A DNA stretch of 64,000 nucleotides from Siansivirga zeaxanthinifaciens CC-SAMT-1 (GTDB lineage: Bacteria > Bacteroidota > Bacteroidia > Flavobacteriales > Flavobacteriaceae), in the NCBI RefSeq assembly GCF_000941055.1, contig NZ_CP007202.1, positions 1,546,001 through 1,610,000 of the forward strand. The letters run 5' to 3'. The position numbers and the translations under genes were made by a program. This document shows, piece after piece, positions 43,143-52,905 of the stretch. The stretch's first letter is position 1, and the number at the start of each line of letters is the position of its first letter. A model generated the notes under the pieces. The model worked only from the letters and a program-made list of their open reading frames with translations, made no database searches and was not told the origin of the DNA.

Positions 43143-46100
43143 TTATTTATTTTCTATCCATAGTCGTGCATTTACAAAGGCCTCTAACCAAGGTGTTACT
43201 TCGTCTTTTCTTCCTTTAGGGTAATTTGCCCAATTCCATTGGAAAGTTGAGCGCTCAATATGTGGCATCGTAACTAAATGACGACCTGTTTTGTCGCACA
43301 TCATGGCCGTATTATAATCTGAACCATTTGGGTTATGTGGATATTCTGCATAACCATATTTGCCTACAATGTTATATTGATCTTCGGAATATGGTAATTT
43401 AAATTTTCCTTCACCATGAGAAATCCAAACGCCTAAAGTTGTTCCAGCTAGGGTAGAAAGCATCACCGAATTATTTTCTTGAATTTTTACTGAAGTGAAT
43501 GCGCTTTCGTGTTTTTGGGAATTATTATGATGCATTTTCCCGTGGATTTCATGTTCCGGATTTATTTCTTCTAATTCCATAAATAACTGGCATCCGTTAC
43601 AAATTCCAACAGAAAGTGTGTCTTCTCTTTTGAAGAAATCTTGAATTGCTTTATTGGCTTTTTCGTTATATTTTATAGCGCCTGCCCAACCTTTAGCAGA
43701 TCCTAATACATCGGAATTTGAGAAACCACCAACAGCTCCTAAAAACTGAATATCTTCTAAAGTTTCGCGACCAGAAATTAAATCGGTCATGTGTACATCT
43801 TTCACATCGAAACCAGCTAAATACATGGCATTTGCCATTTCACGTTCAGAATTACTTCCTTTTTCACGAAGTATAGCTGCTTTTGGTCTGTTAGCATTTA
43901 CCTTGGGCAGTTTTCCTGTAAAATGCTTTGGAAAAGTATACTCTAAAGGTTGATTTTTATAGTTATTGTATCTGGCTTCTGCCAAACCGTTGGCTGTTTG
44001 TTTTTGGTCTAATAAGAAAGATGTTTTATACCAAACATCGCGTAAATTTGATATATTTAAATTGAAAGTCTCTTCATAATTCTTGATATTTAATGCATTA
44101 CTTTCTGTAACAGAACCTATGTTGAAAAATTCAATTTGAGCTTCAGATAAAACAGATTCAATAGAAGCATCTTTCGACTGAATTATTATACCAGCATTTT
44201 CTGAAAATAATACTTTTAAAGCATCACTTTCACCTAACGCACTAAGATCTATATTGGCACCTAAATTAGTATCGGCAAAACATAATTCCAATAGTGTAGT
44301 AATTAATCCGCCTGAAGCAACATCGTGCCCTGCGATAACTTGTTCATCTTTAATTAATTCCTGAATGGTATTAAAAACGGTTTTAACATAACCTGCATCT
44401 TTAACCGTAGGCGTATCGTTTCCTATTTTATTTAAAATTTGAGCAAACGAGCTTCCGCCCAGTTTAAATGTGTCTTGAGAAATGTTTATATAATAAATTT
44501 GCCCGCCATTTTTTTGAAAAACAGGCTCAACAACTTTCGAAATATCGTTACAGTTACCAGCAGCCGAAATAATTACAGTACCCGGAGAAATAACATCTTC
44601 GTTCGGGTATTTTTGTTTCATAGATAAAGAATCTTTACCTGTAGGCACGTTAATCCCTAAAGATATAGCAAACTCAGAAACGGCTTCAACGGCTTCATAC
44701 AAACGCGCATCTTCACCTTCATTTTTACAAGGCCACATCCAGTTTGCAGATAAAGAAACCGATTTTAATCCGTCTTTTAAAGGTGCCCAAATAATATTTG
44801 TTAACGATTCTGTAATGGCATTTCTACTTCCTGCTGCAGGATTAATTAATCCGGAGATAGGCGCGTGGCCAACAGAGGTTGCAATACCTTCTTTTCCTTT
44901 AAAATCTAGTGCCATAACACCTACATTATTTAAAGGTAATTGTAACGGTCCTGCACATTGTTGTTTGGCAACTTTACCACCAACGCAACGATCTACTTTA
45001 TTTGTTAACCAGTCTTTACATGCTACGGCTTCTAATTGCAACACTTGGTTTAAATAATCGTTAAAATTTAATGGGTTATAAGTTACTTCACTATATTTTC
45101 TGTTCACAGAATTATCGGTCATGATGGTTTTTGGCGAACTACCAAACATATCTTCCATGGCTAAATCCATAGGTTTATGGCCGTTTGTTTTAGATTCGAA
45201 AGTAAACCTGTCATCTCCAGTAACATCACCAACGGTGTACATTGGCGAACGTTCACGCTCTGCAATACGTTTTAGTGTGTCTATATGTTTTTCTGCAATA
45301 ACTAATCCCATACGTTCCTGAGATTCGTTACCAATAATTTCTTTATCTGAAAGCGTTGGGTCTCCAACAGGAAGGGCATCTAAATCTATTTTTCCACCGG
45401 TATCTTCTACAAGTTCAGATAGACAGTTTAGGTGTCCGCCCGCACCATGATCGTGAATAGAAACAATGAAATTTTCGTCACTTTCTACCATGCCTCGAAC
45501 AGCGTTAGCTGCACGTTTTTGCATTTCTGGATTAGAACGTTGTACCGCATTTAACTCGATGCCTGAAGCAAAAGCACCAGTATCTGCCGATGATACCGCA
45601 GCACCACCCATACCAATTCGGTAGTTTTCACCACCCAAAATAACTATTTTATCACCTGGTTTAGGGGTGTCTTTTAATGCTTGATCTTTTTTGCCATAAC
45701 CAATACCACCAGCTTGCATAATGACTTTATCGAAACCAAGAATACGTGCATCTTCTTCATGTTCGAAGGTTAATACAGACCCACAAATAAGTGGTTGACC
45801 AAATTTGTTGCCAAAATCGGATGCACCATTACTGGCTTTTATTAAAATATCCATAGGCGTTTGGTATAACCATGGACGCTCTTTAACACCGTTTTCCCAT
45901 GGTCTGTTTTCTTCTAAACGCGAATAAGATGTCATGTAAACCGCTGTTCCTGCTAATGGTAACGAGCCTTTTCCACCAGCTAACCTGTCGCGAATTTCGC
46001 CCCCAGATCCAGTAGCAGCACCGTTAAAAGGCTCTACAGTTGAAGGGAAGTTATGTGTTTCTGCTTTTAGCGATATTACAGATTCAAAATCTTTTACCGT

Positions 46101-46799
46101 GTAGTAATCTGGTACATCCGCGCGTTGCGGTGCAAACTGTTCTACAACAGGACCTTCAATAAAAGCAACGTTATCTTTATATGCTGAAACGATGGAATTT
46201 GGATTTGTTTCCGAAGTTTTTCTAATTAATTTAAAAAGAGAAGTCGGTTTTTCTACACCATCAATTATAAAAGTACCATTAAATATTTTATGGCGGCAGT
46301 GTTCGCTGTTTACTTGCGAAAATCCGAAAACTTCAGAATCGGTTAATGGTCTGCCTATTTTTTTAGAAACGTTTTCTAAATAACTCACCTCTTCATCACT
46401 TAAAGATAAGCCTTCTTGCTCATTGTAAGCCGCAATGTCTTCTATGTTAAGAATGGGTTCTGGTTTAATATTTATGGTGAACGACTCTTGATTTAATCCG
46501 TTGTATTTCTCTGAAATCATAGGATCGTAATTTTTGAAATCTTCAGAAACGGCTTGAAATTCTTCAATTCTAATGATATCTGAAATGCCCATATTCTGAG
46601 TGATTTCAACAGCATTGGTACTCCAAGGTGTTATCATGGCAGCGCGAGGGCCAACAAAAAAAGCATCTAATGATGCCTGTTCTATTTTAGGTTGATTGCC
46701 AAATAACCATACTAATTTAGTAATAGTTTCGGTAGATAATTCTTTTGTTGTTTGTACAGCGAATACTTTGCTGGTTACGTTTCCAAAGAAATGAATCAT
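43143..46799 (-). CDS. purL: Phosphoribosylformylglycinamidine synthase
   Basis: A 1218-residue single-chain enzyme of de novo purine synthesis that converts FGAR to FGAM using glutamine and ATP. The N-terminal domain and linker, two AIR-synthase-type ATP domains (about 200-960; FSQVNSEHCRHKIFNG and GGKGSLPLAG) and a C-terminal glutaminase (about 970-1218; GICNGCQLF nucleophile Cys, MPHIERS) are in the order of the large proteobacterial-type PurL. It stands alone, with its own terminator and a TAAATTTG -7 element at 46832-46839. Confidence 0.96.
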   Translation of the reverse strand: MIHFFGNVTSKVFAVQTTKELSTETITKLVWLFGNQPKIEQASLDAFFVGPRAAMITPWSTNAVEITQNMGISDIIRIEEFQAVSEDFKNYDPMISEKYNGLNQESFTINIKPEPILNIEDIAAYNEQEGLSLSDEEVSYLENVSKKIGRPLTDSEVFGFSQVNSEHCRHKIFNGTFIIDGVEKPTSLFKLIRKTSETNPNSIVSAYKDNVAFIEGPVVEQFAPQRADVPDYYTVKDFESVISLKAETHNFPSTVEPFNGAATGSGGEIRDRLAGGKGSLPLAGTAVYMTSYSRLEENRPWENGVKERPWLYQTPMDILIKASNGASDFGNKFGQPLICGSVLTFEHEEDARILGFDKVIMQAGGIGYGKKDQALKDTPKPGDKIVILGGENYRIGMGGAAVSSADTGAFASGIELNAVQRSNPEMQKRAANAVRGMVESDENFIVSIHDHGAGGHLNCLSELVEDTGGKIDLDALPVGDPTLSDKEIIGNESQERMGLVIAEKHIDTLKRIAERERSPMYTVGDVTGDDRFTFESKTNGHKPMDLAMEDMFGSSPKTIMTDNSVNRKYSEVTYNPLNFNDYLNQVLQLEAVACKDWLTNKVDRCVGGKVAKQQCAGPLQLPLNNVGVMALDFKGKEGIATSVGHAPISGLINPAAGSRNAITESLTNIIWAPLKDGLKSVSLSANWMWPCKNEGEDARLYEAVEAVSEFAISLGINVPTGKDSLSMKQKYPNEDVISPGTVIISAAGNCNDISKVVEPVFQKNGGQIYYINISQDTFKLGGSSFAQILNKIGNDTPTVKDAGYVKTVFNTIQELIKDEQVIAGHDVASGGLITTLLELCFADTNLGANIDLSALGESDALKVLFSENAGIIIQSKDASIESVLSEAQIEFFNIGSVTESNALNIKNYEETFNLNISNLRDVWYKTSFLLDQKQTANGLAEARYNNYKNQPLEYTFPKHFTGKLPKVNANRPKAAILREKGSNSEREMANAMYLAGFDVKDVHMTDLISGRETLEDIQFLGAVGGFSNSDVLGSAKGWAGAIKYNEKANKAIQDFFKREDTLSVGICNGCQLFMELEEINPEHEIHGKMHHNNSQKHESAFTSVKIQENNSVMLSTLAGTTLGVWISHGEGKFKLPYSEDQYNIVGKYGYAEYPHNPNGSDYNTAMMCDKTGRHLVTMPHIERSTFQWNWANYPKGRKDEVTPWLEAFVNARLWIENK

Positions 46800-46831
46800 T
46801 AGGTCTTGTTTTGTATATGTTATAGAAAGTG

Positions 46832-46839
46832 CAAATTTA
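46832..46839 (-). promoter_or_regulatory. -7 promoter element of purL
   Basis: TAAATTTG on the minus strand matches TAnnTTTG, about 33 bases before the purL start codon. Confidence 0.5.
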
Positions 46840-46908
46840 CTTTTTTTCGGCGTAATTTTAACTAATTAATGATATGAAAATTAAGAGTTATTCACGAGTT
46901 TTAAACAT

Positions 46909-46935
46909 AAAAAAAGCGACTTTTTAAATCGCTTT
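46909..46935 (-). terminator. Rho-independent terminator of rsmB
   Basis: Stem AAAGCGA / TCGCTTT around a CTTTTTAAA loop; on the minus strand it is followed by a T-run and lies just after the rsmB stop codon. Confidence 0.65.
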
Positions 46936-46956
46936 ATATTAAATTCTTGTAATGTG

Positions 46957-48171
46957 TTATTTTTTTCTTTCTAGTAAAGCCATATAAAATCCGTCGTAAC
47001 CAGATTTGTGCGACAATACTTTTTTATCTTCTACGAAAGTAAATTCTTTTCCAGCTTCCGATGTTAAGAAAACATCAATTTGTTTTTGGTTTTCGGAGGG
47101 CAAAACAGAACAAGTTGCATAAACTAATTTACCTCCTGGTTTAACCATTTTCGAGTATTGTTGTAAAATCTCTTGTTGAGTAACTTTAATTTTTTCAATA
47201 AATTCTGGCTGTAATTTCCATTTAGCGTCGGGGTTACGTCTTAAAACACCCAATCCAGAACAAGGGGCGTCTATTAAAACACGATCTGCTTTATCATACA
47301 GTTTTTTAATAACTTTTGTAGAGTCAATGGTACGAGTTTCAATATTGTGAGCGCCATTTCTTTTAGCACGACGTTTTAGTTCATGAAGTTTGTTTTCATA
47401 AATATCCATCGCTATAATTTGGCCTTTGTTGTCCATCATCGATGCTAAGTGCAGCGTTTTGCCTCCTGCACCGGCACAAGTATCAACCACACGCATGCCT
47501 GGTTTTACATCTAAAAATTCGGCCACTAATTGCGAAGACGCATCTTGCACTTCGAAAAAACCATTTTTAAAAGCTTCGGTAGTAAAAACATTGGCACGTT
47601 CTTTTAATTTTAAAGCATTTGGGTAATTTTCAATAAAATCGCATTCAATATCTAAATCAAATAATTCTGCCTGAAGCTTTTCTTTAGTTGTTTTTAAAGT
47701 GTTTACTCTTAAAATAACATCGGCTTGCTCGTTAAGTGCAGCAATTTCTTTGGTCCAAACCGTATTTCCAAGTTCTTTTTCGCCAATTTCATCTAACCAG
47801 TCGGGAATAGATTCTTTAAACTTTCTTATTTTAGAAAGCTCATCGAAACGGCCTTTTATTTTTCTGGTTGGCGTATTTTCAAAGTATTTCCAATCGGGTA
47901 ATTTAATGCCCTTTAAGGTAGCCCAAACGGCAAACATGCGCCAAATATTATCTCTGTCAAAAGGTTCTTTTACTTCGGCTATTTCGGCGTATAAACGTTT
48001 CCAACGAACAATATCGTAAGTGGTTTCGGCAACGAAAGCTCGATCTCGTGCGCCCCAGCGTTTGTCACGTTTTAGTAGTTGTTGTATAACTTTATCAGCG
48101 TAGTTGCCTTCGTTAAATATAAGTGTTAAGCCATCAATAACTGAAAAGCATAAATTTCTGTGTAATCGCAT
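46957..48171 (-). CDS. rsmB: 16S rRNA m5C methyltransferase RsmB-like
   Basis: A 404-residue RsmB/NOP-family methyltransferase. The SAM site VVDTCAGAGGKTLHLA (about 225-240) and the two active-site Cys in DAPCSGLGVLRRNPD and YATCSVLPSENQ are present. The N-terminal part (1-110) is only loosely NusB-like. It should methylate a cytosine of rRNA (position 967 in E. coli numbering). A TAACTTTG -7 element (48190-48197) precedes it. Confidence 0.88.
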   Translation of the reverse strand: MRLHRNLCFSVIDGLTLIFNEGNYADKVIQQLLKRDKRWGARDRAFVAETTYDIVRWKRLYAEIAEVKEPFDRDNIWRMFAVWATLKGIKLPDWKYFENTPTRKIKGRFDELSKIRKFKESIPDWLDEIGEKELGNTVWTKEIAALNEQADVILRVNTLKTTKEKLQAELFDLDIECDFIENYPNALKLKERANVFTTEAFKNGFFEVQDASSQLVAEFLDVKPGMRVVDTCAGAGGKTLHLASMMDNKGQIIAMDIYENKLHELKRRAKRNGAHNIETRTIDSTKVIKKLYDKADRVLIDAPCSGLGVLRRNPDAKWKLQPEFIEKIKVTQQEILQQYSKMVKPGGKLVYATCSVLPSENQKQIDVFLTSEAGKEFTFVEDKKVLSHKSGYDGFYMALLERKK

Positions 48172-48189
48172 GTTTTATAAATAAGAGTG

Positions 48190-48197
48190 CAAAGTTA
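48190..48197 (-). promoter_or_regulatory. -7 promoter element of rsmB
   Basis: TAACTTTG on the minus strand matches TAnnTTTG, about 19 bases before the start codon. Confidence 0.5.
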
Positions 48198-48272
48198 CGT
48201 TAATTGCTACGAATACACGAATGTTTTTATAATTTGCATCAATACACTTATCTTTCGTTAAAATTTGTAATT

Positions 48273-49316
48273 ATGAAAGTGATTTTTGCCGTTTTTAGTG
48301 CTTTAATTTTATTGGTTTCCTGTAAAAAGGAAATCCCTTTTGTGCCTAGAAATTTCGATAAGATTGAAATAGAACGCATTCTGGAAGACTCCATATTAAG
48401 TGTTAGAGCTATTGAAATTTTGAATGATAAAAGTTTAGCTTTCGCGGCTAATAATGGTGTTTTTGGGTTGTTTAATCCTAAAACAAAACTGTGGCAAACT
48501 TCTGTACAAAAATATGATAGTTTGAATTTGCAATTTAGAGCTGTTGGACACACTGCATCCGATTTTTTTATGCTAAGCATTGAATCGCCAGGTTTATTAT
48601 TTAAAACAGGAGAAAATGGTAAAATGACTCTAGTTTATAAAGAAGTAGGTTTAGGTGTTTTTTATGATGCTTTAACGTTTTGGAATGATTCTGAAGGTAT
48701 TGCTGTTGGCGACAGTGTTAATGGTTGTTTATCTATTATTATTACCCGAGATGGAGGTCAAACTTGGAATAAAATTTCGTGTGATAAATTACCTGAAGGT
48801 ATAGTAGGGGAAGGCGCATTTGCAGCCAGTAACACAAATATTAAAGTCATAGGTAACAAAGCATGGATAGCAACAACTCATGGCAATATATATTACACTA
48901 GTGATAAAGGGGAAACTTGGGAGCGAATTAATACGCCCATTATTCAAAAGGAAGAAACCGAGGGTATTTATTCTATAGATTTTTATGATGAAAATGTTGG
49001 TTTTGCCATAGGTGGCGACTTTTCTAAACCCAATATGAATGTTGCTAATAAAATGAGAACTGTAGATGGCGGTAAAACCTGGGAGCTAGTAGCGAATAAT
49101 GAAAACCCAGATTACAGAAGCTGTGTGCAGTTTTTACCAAACCGTATGGGTAACGAGTTGGTTGCTGTAGGGTTTAAAGGTGTCGATTTTACAAATGATT
49201 TTGGTAATACTTGGAAACATTTAAGTGATGAAAGTTTTTATACCATTCGATTTACTAATGATAGTACAGCTTATGCAGCCGGTGCTGGAGGTATTTCTAA
49301 ATTAAGTTTTAAATAA
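48273..49316 (+). CDS. Lipoprotein with Ycf48/BNR-like beta-propeller repeats
   Basis: The start is taken as ATG 48273, because it gives a lipoprotein signal (MKVIFAVFSALILLVSCKK, lipobox Cys about 17); an in-frame upstream extension has no such logic. The 347-residue protein shows repeated Asp-box-like elements (TRDGGQTWNKIS, TSDKGETWERIN, TVDGGKTWELVA, TNDFGNTWKHL) of the Ycf48/sortilin/BNR propeller type. It is probably anchored on the outer face of a membrane. The role is unknown; Ycf48 homologues assist photosystem II assembly, which cannot apply here. Confidence 0.82.
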   Translation: MKVIFAVFSALILLVSCKKEIPFVPRNFDKIEIERILEDSILSVRAIEILNDKSLAFAANNGVFGLFNPKTKLWQTSVQKYDSLNLQFRAVGHTASDFFMLSIESPGLLFKTGENGKMTLVYKEVGLGVFYDALTFWNDSEGIAVGDSVNGCLSIIITRDGGQTWNKISCDKLPEGIVGEGAFAASNTNIKVIGNKAWIATTHGNIYYTSDKGETWERINTPIIQKEETEGIYSIDFYDENVGFAIGGDFSKPNMNVANKMRTVDGGKTWELVANNENPDYRSCVQFLPNRMGNELVAVGFKGVDFTNDFGNTWKHLSDESFYTIRFTNDSTAYAAGAGGISKLSFK

Positions 49317-49349
49317 AAAAAGAGCACCTGTTTGGTGCTCTTTTTTTTA
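49314..49349. terminator. Bidirectional rho-independent terminator
   Basis: Stem AGAGCACC / GGTGCTCT with loop TGTTT, A-tract on the left and T-tract on the right. It serves the propeller lipoprotein gene (+) and the ECF operon (-). Confidence 0.85.
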
Positions 49350-49796
49350 TTTTTTTCCTTCTCGCTTCATTTTCTTAAACTGCTCGAACAATTTCTTTTT
49401 AAAATCTTCTTCGGCGACTTTAAGTAAAATAATTTTTTTTGCTGAAATAACTTTTTGAAGTTTACTATTTAGTTTAGCTTCTTCATCATGAATTCTGTTT
49501 TCAGTTTTGGTCATTTTTTCTAGTAATTCCACAGCTCTTTCTTCTGAAAGATTATTGGCATTGTTTTTAATTTCACGACGTATATCACGAAGTTCTTCGT
49601 GTTTTAATTTTAAAGTTGCCTCTTCGTAGGCATTGTAGATAGGCCAAAACTGTTCGGCTTCGTTAGCCGTTAGCGCTAATCTTTCGGTGATAAAAGATAC
49701 TTTTAAAGCTTTTATTTTATCTCTGCCTTCTGGTTGTTGTGCCAGGACATTAAGAGATAAAAACAATACTATAATAGGGAGTATAAATGTTTTCAT
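49347..49796 (-). CDS. Spy/CpxP-like periplasmic protein (sensor of ECF sigma system)
   Basis: A 149-residue protein with a signal peptide (1-19, NVLAQ) and a fully helical, highly charged mature part: LTANEAEQFWPIYNAYEEA, then long Lys/Glu-rich helices ending KKMKREGKK. This pattern is annotated in Bacteroidota as sensor of ECF-type sigma factor and resembles Spy/CpxP/CnrX helical hairpins. As the third gene after sigma and anti-sigma genes (7 bases from the latter) it probably signals to the anti-sigma protein from the periplasm. The ligand is unknown. Confidence 0.75.
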   Translation of the reverse strand: MKTFILPIIVLFLSLNVLAQQPEGRDKIKALKVSFITERLALTANEAEQFWPIYNAYEEATLKLKHEELRDIRREIKNNANNLSEERAVELLEKMTKTENRIHDEEAKLNSKLQKVISAKKIILLKVAEEDFKKKLFEQFKKMKREGKK

Positions 49797-49803
49797 AATT
49801 AAC

Positions 49804-50304
49804 TTATTCTGTTGTTAAGTCTTCAATATCTAAATTATTTAATAAATAATTTTCTATGTTTTCTTCATTAAAATCTATTTGGATAAAATTTGATTCAATC
49901 AAATCTTCTTCTGGTAATAATGAAGCGATTTCGTATGAATCTAAAATATCTTCGGTAATCATGTAATTTTCAACCATTTCAAAATCTAAATTATTCCAAT
50001 TATTACTTTTAGAATTAAAAGTTAAGGTAAAAAGTAACAGAACCGCAGCAGCAACTCCAGATATGTAAATGAGTTTTTTTCTATTAAATAGCGTAATAAC
50101 TTTTCCTGTTTTTTCTTCTTTAACCTTACTTATAATGGCGTTTTCAAGGTTGCTTAAATAATTTTCAGGAATTTTAAAACCAGCATCATCAATGGTGTTT
50201 TTTAATTTGATTTCAGAAAAAAGTTGGTCTTCTAAAGTTTCAAAATAATTATCTGGAACTTTAAATCCTGAATGCTTTATGTTGTATGATTTTAAATCTT
50301 TCAT
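49804..50304 (-). CDS. Membrane protein, probable anti-sigma factor with tandem motif
   Basis: A 166-residue protein with one transmembrane helix (about 78-97). The cytoplasmic N-terminus contains two similar units of about 31 residues, HSGFKVPDNYFETLEDQL and DAGFKIPENYLSNLENAI. The C-terminus is very acidic. It shows no recognised anti-sigma domain, but it lies between an ECF sigma gene and the Spy-like gene, so it is likely the membrane anti-sigma protein of this triad. The start is 30 bases after the sigma gene. Confidence 0.65.
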   Translation of the reverse strand: MKDLKSYNIKHSGFKVPDNYFETLEDQLFSEIKLKNTIDDAGFKIPENYLSNLENAIISKVKEEKTGKVITLFNRKKLIYISGVAAAVLLLFTLTFNSKSNNWNNLDFEMVENYMITEDILDSYEIASLLPEEDLIESNFIQIDFNEENIENYLLNNLDIEDLTTE

Positions 50305-50334
50305 ATTATTAAGACTTCTTTTTTTTGTAAAGGT

Positions 50335-50877
50335 TTAATTTTTAGTTAGGTAAGCTTCAATTTTTTTTACTGCAATATGGTACGATGCTTTTAAAGCGCC
50401 TTCGCTAGTTTCTAAAATTTCGGACATGTCTTTAAATTTTAAATCTTCAAAATATTTCATATTAAAAACCAATTGTTGTTTTTGTGGTAATGTAGCAATG
50501 GCTTTTTGTAATTTTAGTTGAATGTCGTCTCCTTCGAAATAGGTGTCGGCAGTTAAATTTGCAATGGCTAAATTTTGAACTTCCTCGGTGGATATTTGTA
50601 ATTTTTTAGCGTTTTTATTTAAAAAGGTTATCGATTCGTTGGTTGCTATTCTATACAACCACGAATACAACTTACTTTCACCTTTAAAATTATGAATGTT
50701 TTGATACACTTTTATAAACGTGTTTTGTAAAACATCGTCTGTATCGTCGTGCGACTTTACAATATTTCTAATATGCCAGTACAAGCGTTCTTTATAAAGT
50801 GTTATTAATACTTTAAATGCCTGTTCTTTATTTGTATTAGATTTTAATTGTTCTACTAATTGTAATTCGTCTATCAC
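50335..50877 (-). CDS. ECF RNA polymerase sigma factor
   Basis: A 180-residue sigma-70 family protein: region 2 (ERLYWHIRNIVKSHDDTDDV, QNTFIKVYQNIHNFKGESKL, WLYRIATNESITFLNK) and region 4 (LPQKQQLVFNMKYFEDLKFK, EILETSEGALKASYHIAVKK). The start codon is GTG; no ATG lies upstream before a stop. It leads a sigma / membrane protein / Spy-like operon, and its activity should depend on that membrane partner. Confidence 0.9.
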   Translation of the reverse strand: MIDELQLVEQLKSNTNKEQAFKVLITLYKERLYWHIRNIVKSHDDTDDVLQNTFIKVYQNIHNFKGESKLYSWLYRIATNESITFLNKNAKKLQISTEEVQNLAIANLTADTYFEGDDIQLKLQKAIATLPQKQQLVFNMKYFEDLKFKDMSEILETSEGALKASYHIAVKKIEAYLTKN

Positions 50878-50945
50878 AAAAACACTTTAGTTGTTAGACT
50901 TATAAAATTACTAAAAGTTTAAAAGCTTTTATTTAATTTTTTGCG

Positions 50946-50983
50946 TAAAAAAAGGATAACCGTTTTAATGATTATCCTTTTTG
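50946..50983 (-). terminator. Rho-independent terminator after the MsbA-like gene
   Basis: Stem AAAAAGGATAA / TTATCCTTTTT with an 11-12 base loop, directly downstream of the ABC transporter stop codon on the minus strand. Confidence 0.75.
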
Positions 50984-51000
50984 GTTTAAGATAAGAAATT

Positions 51001-52824
51001 TTATATACTTTGCATTTCAACCAGTTTCTGGTAAATGCCTTTTTGTGCGATAAGCTCGTCATGTTTACCTTTTTCAACTATTTCACCTTTGTTTAAAACT
51101 ACGATTTCGTCGGCTTTTTGTATGGTTGATAAACGATGCGCAATTACAATAGACGTTCTGTTTTTCATCATATTTTCCAGGGCTATTTGCACTAAACGTT
51201 CGCTTTCGGTGTCTAGTGCCGATGTGGCCTCGTCTAAAATCATAATAGGTGGACTTTTAAGAACGGCACGAGCAATACTTAAACGTTGTTTTTGTCCGCC
51301 AGAAAGTTTATTTCCAGAGTCTCCAATATTAGTTTCAATGCCATTAGGAAGCGTTTCAACAAATTCCCAAGCGTTTGCAACTTTTAAAGCCTCGATAACT
51401 TCTTCGTCTGTAGCGTCTTGTTTTCCTAATTTAAGGTTATTTTTTATGGTATCGTTAAACAATAAAGCTTCTTGAGTTACAATGCCTAATTGTTTTCTTA
51501 AAGAACTGGTTGTTAAATCTCTAATATCTATGCCGTCAATTAAAATTTCTCCTTTGTTTACGTCGTAAAAACGTGTAATTAAATTGGCTATGGTAGATTT
51601 ACCACTGCCAGACTGTCCAACTAAAGCAACTGTTTTTCCTTTTGGAATGGTTAAAGAGAAATCTTTTAAAACATACTCATTTTCATATTTAAAAGATATG
51701 TTTTTGAATTCTATTTGAGAGGTAAAATCGGTTTTAGTAATGGCATTATCCTTATCTTTTAATGGATTAGGCGTATCGATTATTTCTTGAATACGTTCTG
51801 CTGCTGCGTTACCTTGCTTAATGTTGTAAAGCCCGCGTGAAATGGCTTTAGCGGGAACTAAAATGTTATATGCCAATCCTATATAAGCCATAAACGATGG
51901 GCCATCTAGGGATTTATCCACAAGAACTAATTGTCCCCCATACCAAAGTAACATTGAAATTACAATGATTCCTAAAATTTCGCTTGTTGGTGAAGCAAGA
52001 TTTTGACGATTTAATAATTTATTTGAGAAATTATAAAATCGATTAGAGGAATCTATAAATTTTGTGTTGAATTTTTCTTCAGCATTAAACCCTTTTATAA
52101 TTCTTAAACCAGTTAAAGTTTCTTCGAGTATAGATAAAATAGCTCCTTGTTCTTTTTGTACACGATCGGATTTTCTTTTTAAACTTTTTCCTATTCTTGA
52201 GATAATAATCCCTGATAGAGGAATAAAAACAAAAACAAAAATGGTTAGCTTAACACTTATAATAAGCATCATTATAATTGTAAAAATGATGCTTAATGGC
52301 TCTCTAAAAATAAGTTCTAGAACAGGAAGCATGGAGTATTGAAGTGTAGATACATCGTTTGTGACACGCGCCATGATGTCGCCTTTCTTTTGTTCTGAAA
52401 AAAACGACAAGGGTAATTCTACTGTTTTCTTATAAACGGCATTTCTTAAATCTCTAACGACACCATTTCTTAGAAATACCATAAAGTAGTAGGCTAGATA
52501 ACTGAAAATATTTTTTAATAAGAATACAATAATTATGAAGCCAATAATAAAAATAAGTGCTTTCGATTTATCATCTTGAGCATACAAATTAATCTGGTAT
52601 GCCATGTAATCTTTATAAAAATTATTAAGATGTCCAATGCCCTGATAAATGGGTTTTTCTACAACTTTAAACGTGTCTTGTTTGAAGAGAACATCTAACA
52701 TTGGTATTAATGCAATAAAAGATAAAGCACCGAATAAAGCATAAAGAATATTCGATATTATGTGTCCTAAAGCATATCTTTTATAAGGTTTTGCGTATTT
52801 TAAAATATTTACAAACTGATTCAT
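51001..52824 (-). CDS. ABC exporter, MsbA-like lipid flippase
   Basis: A 607-residue half-transporter with a six-helix membrane domain (about 15-325) and a canonical nucleotide-binding domain (about 360-600): GQSGSGKST, LSGGQKQRLSIARA, ILDEATSALD and IAHRLST are all intact, unlike the exporter at 9.2-10.9 kb. It resembles MsbA/lipid A exporters of the inner membrane, although multidrug activity is possible. It is downstream of the phosphoglucomutase gene but separated by a strong hairpin. Confidence 0.88.
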   Translation of the reverse strand: MNQFVNILKYAKPYKRYALGHIISNILYALFGALSFIALIPMLDVLFKQDTFKVVEKPIYQGIGHLNNFYKDYMAYQINLYAQDDKSKALIFIIGFIIIVFLLKNIFSYLAYYFMVFLRNGVVRDLRNAVYKKTVELPLSFFSEQKKGDIMARVTNDVSTLQYSMLPVLELIFREPLSIIFTIIMMLIISVKLTIFVFVFIPLSGIIISRIGKSLKRKSDRVQKEQGAILSILEETLTGLRIIKGFNAEEKFNTKFIDSSNRFYNFSNKLLNRQNLASPTSEILGIIVISMLLWYGGQLVLVDKSLDGPSFMAYIGLAYNILVPAKAISRGLYNIKQGNAAAERIQEIIDTPNPLKDKDNAITKTDFTSQIEFKNISFKYENEYVLKDFSLTIPKGKTVALVGQSGSGKSTIANLITRFYDVNKGEILIDGIDIRDLTTSSLRKQLGIVTQEALLFNDTIKNNLKLGKQDATDEEVIEALKVANAWEFVETLPNGIETNIGDSGNKLSGGQKQRLSIARAVLKSPPIMILDEATSALDTESERLVQIALENMMKNRTSIVIAHRLSTIQKADEIVVLNKGEIVEKGKHDELIAQKGIYQKLVEMQSI

Positions 52825-52849
52825 TAATTAAGAATTGTCTATTTATAAA

Positions 52850-52880
52850 ACATGCTTTTATGGTAACCATAAAAGCATGT
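52850..52880 (-). terminator. Terminator-like perfect hairpin after the phosphoglucomutase gene
   Basis: Two 14-base arms, ACATGCTTTTATGG and its exact complement, are separated by TAA, and on the minus strand a short T-run follows. It separates phosphoglucomutase from the MsbA-like gene. Confidence 0.75.
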
Positions 52881-52905
52881 AGATTTTTTGCAAAGATAAG
52901 CGTTA

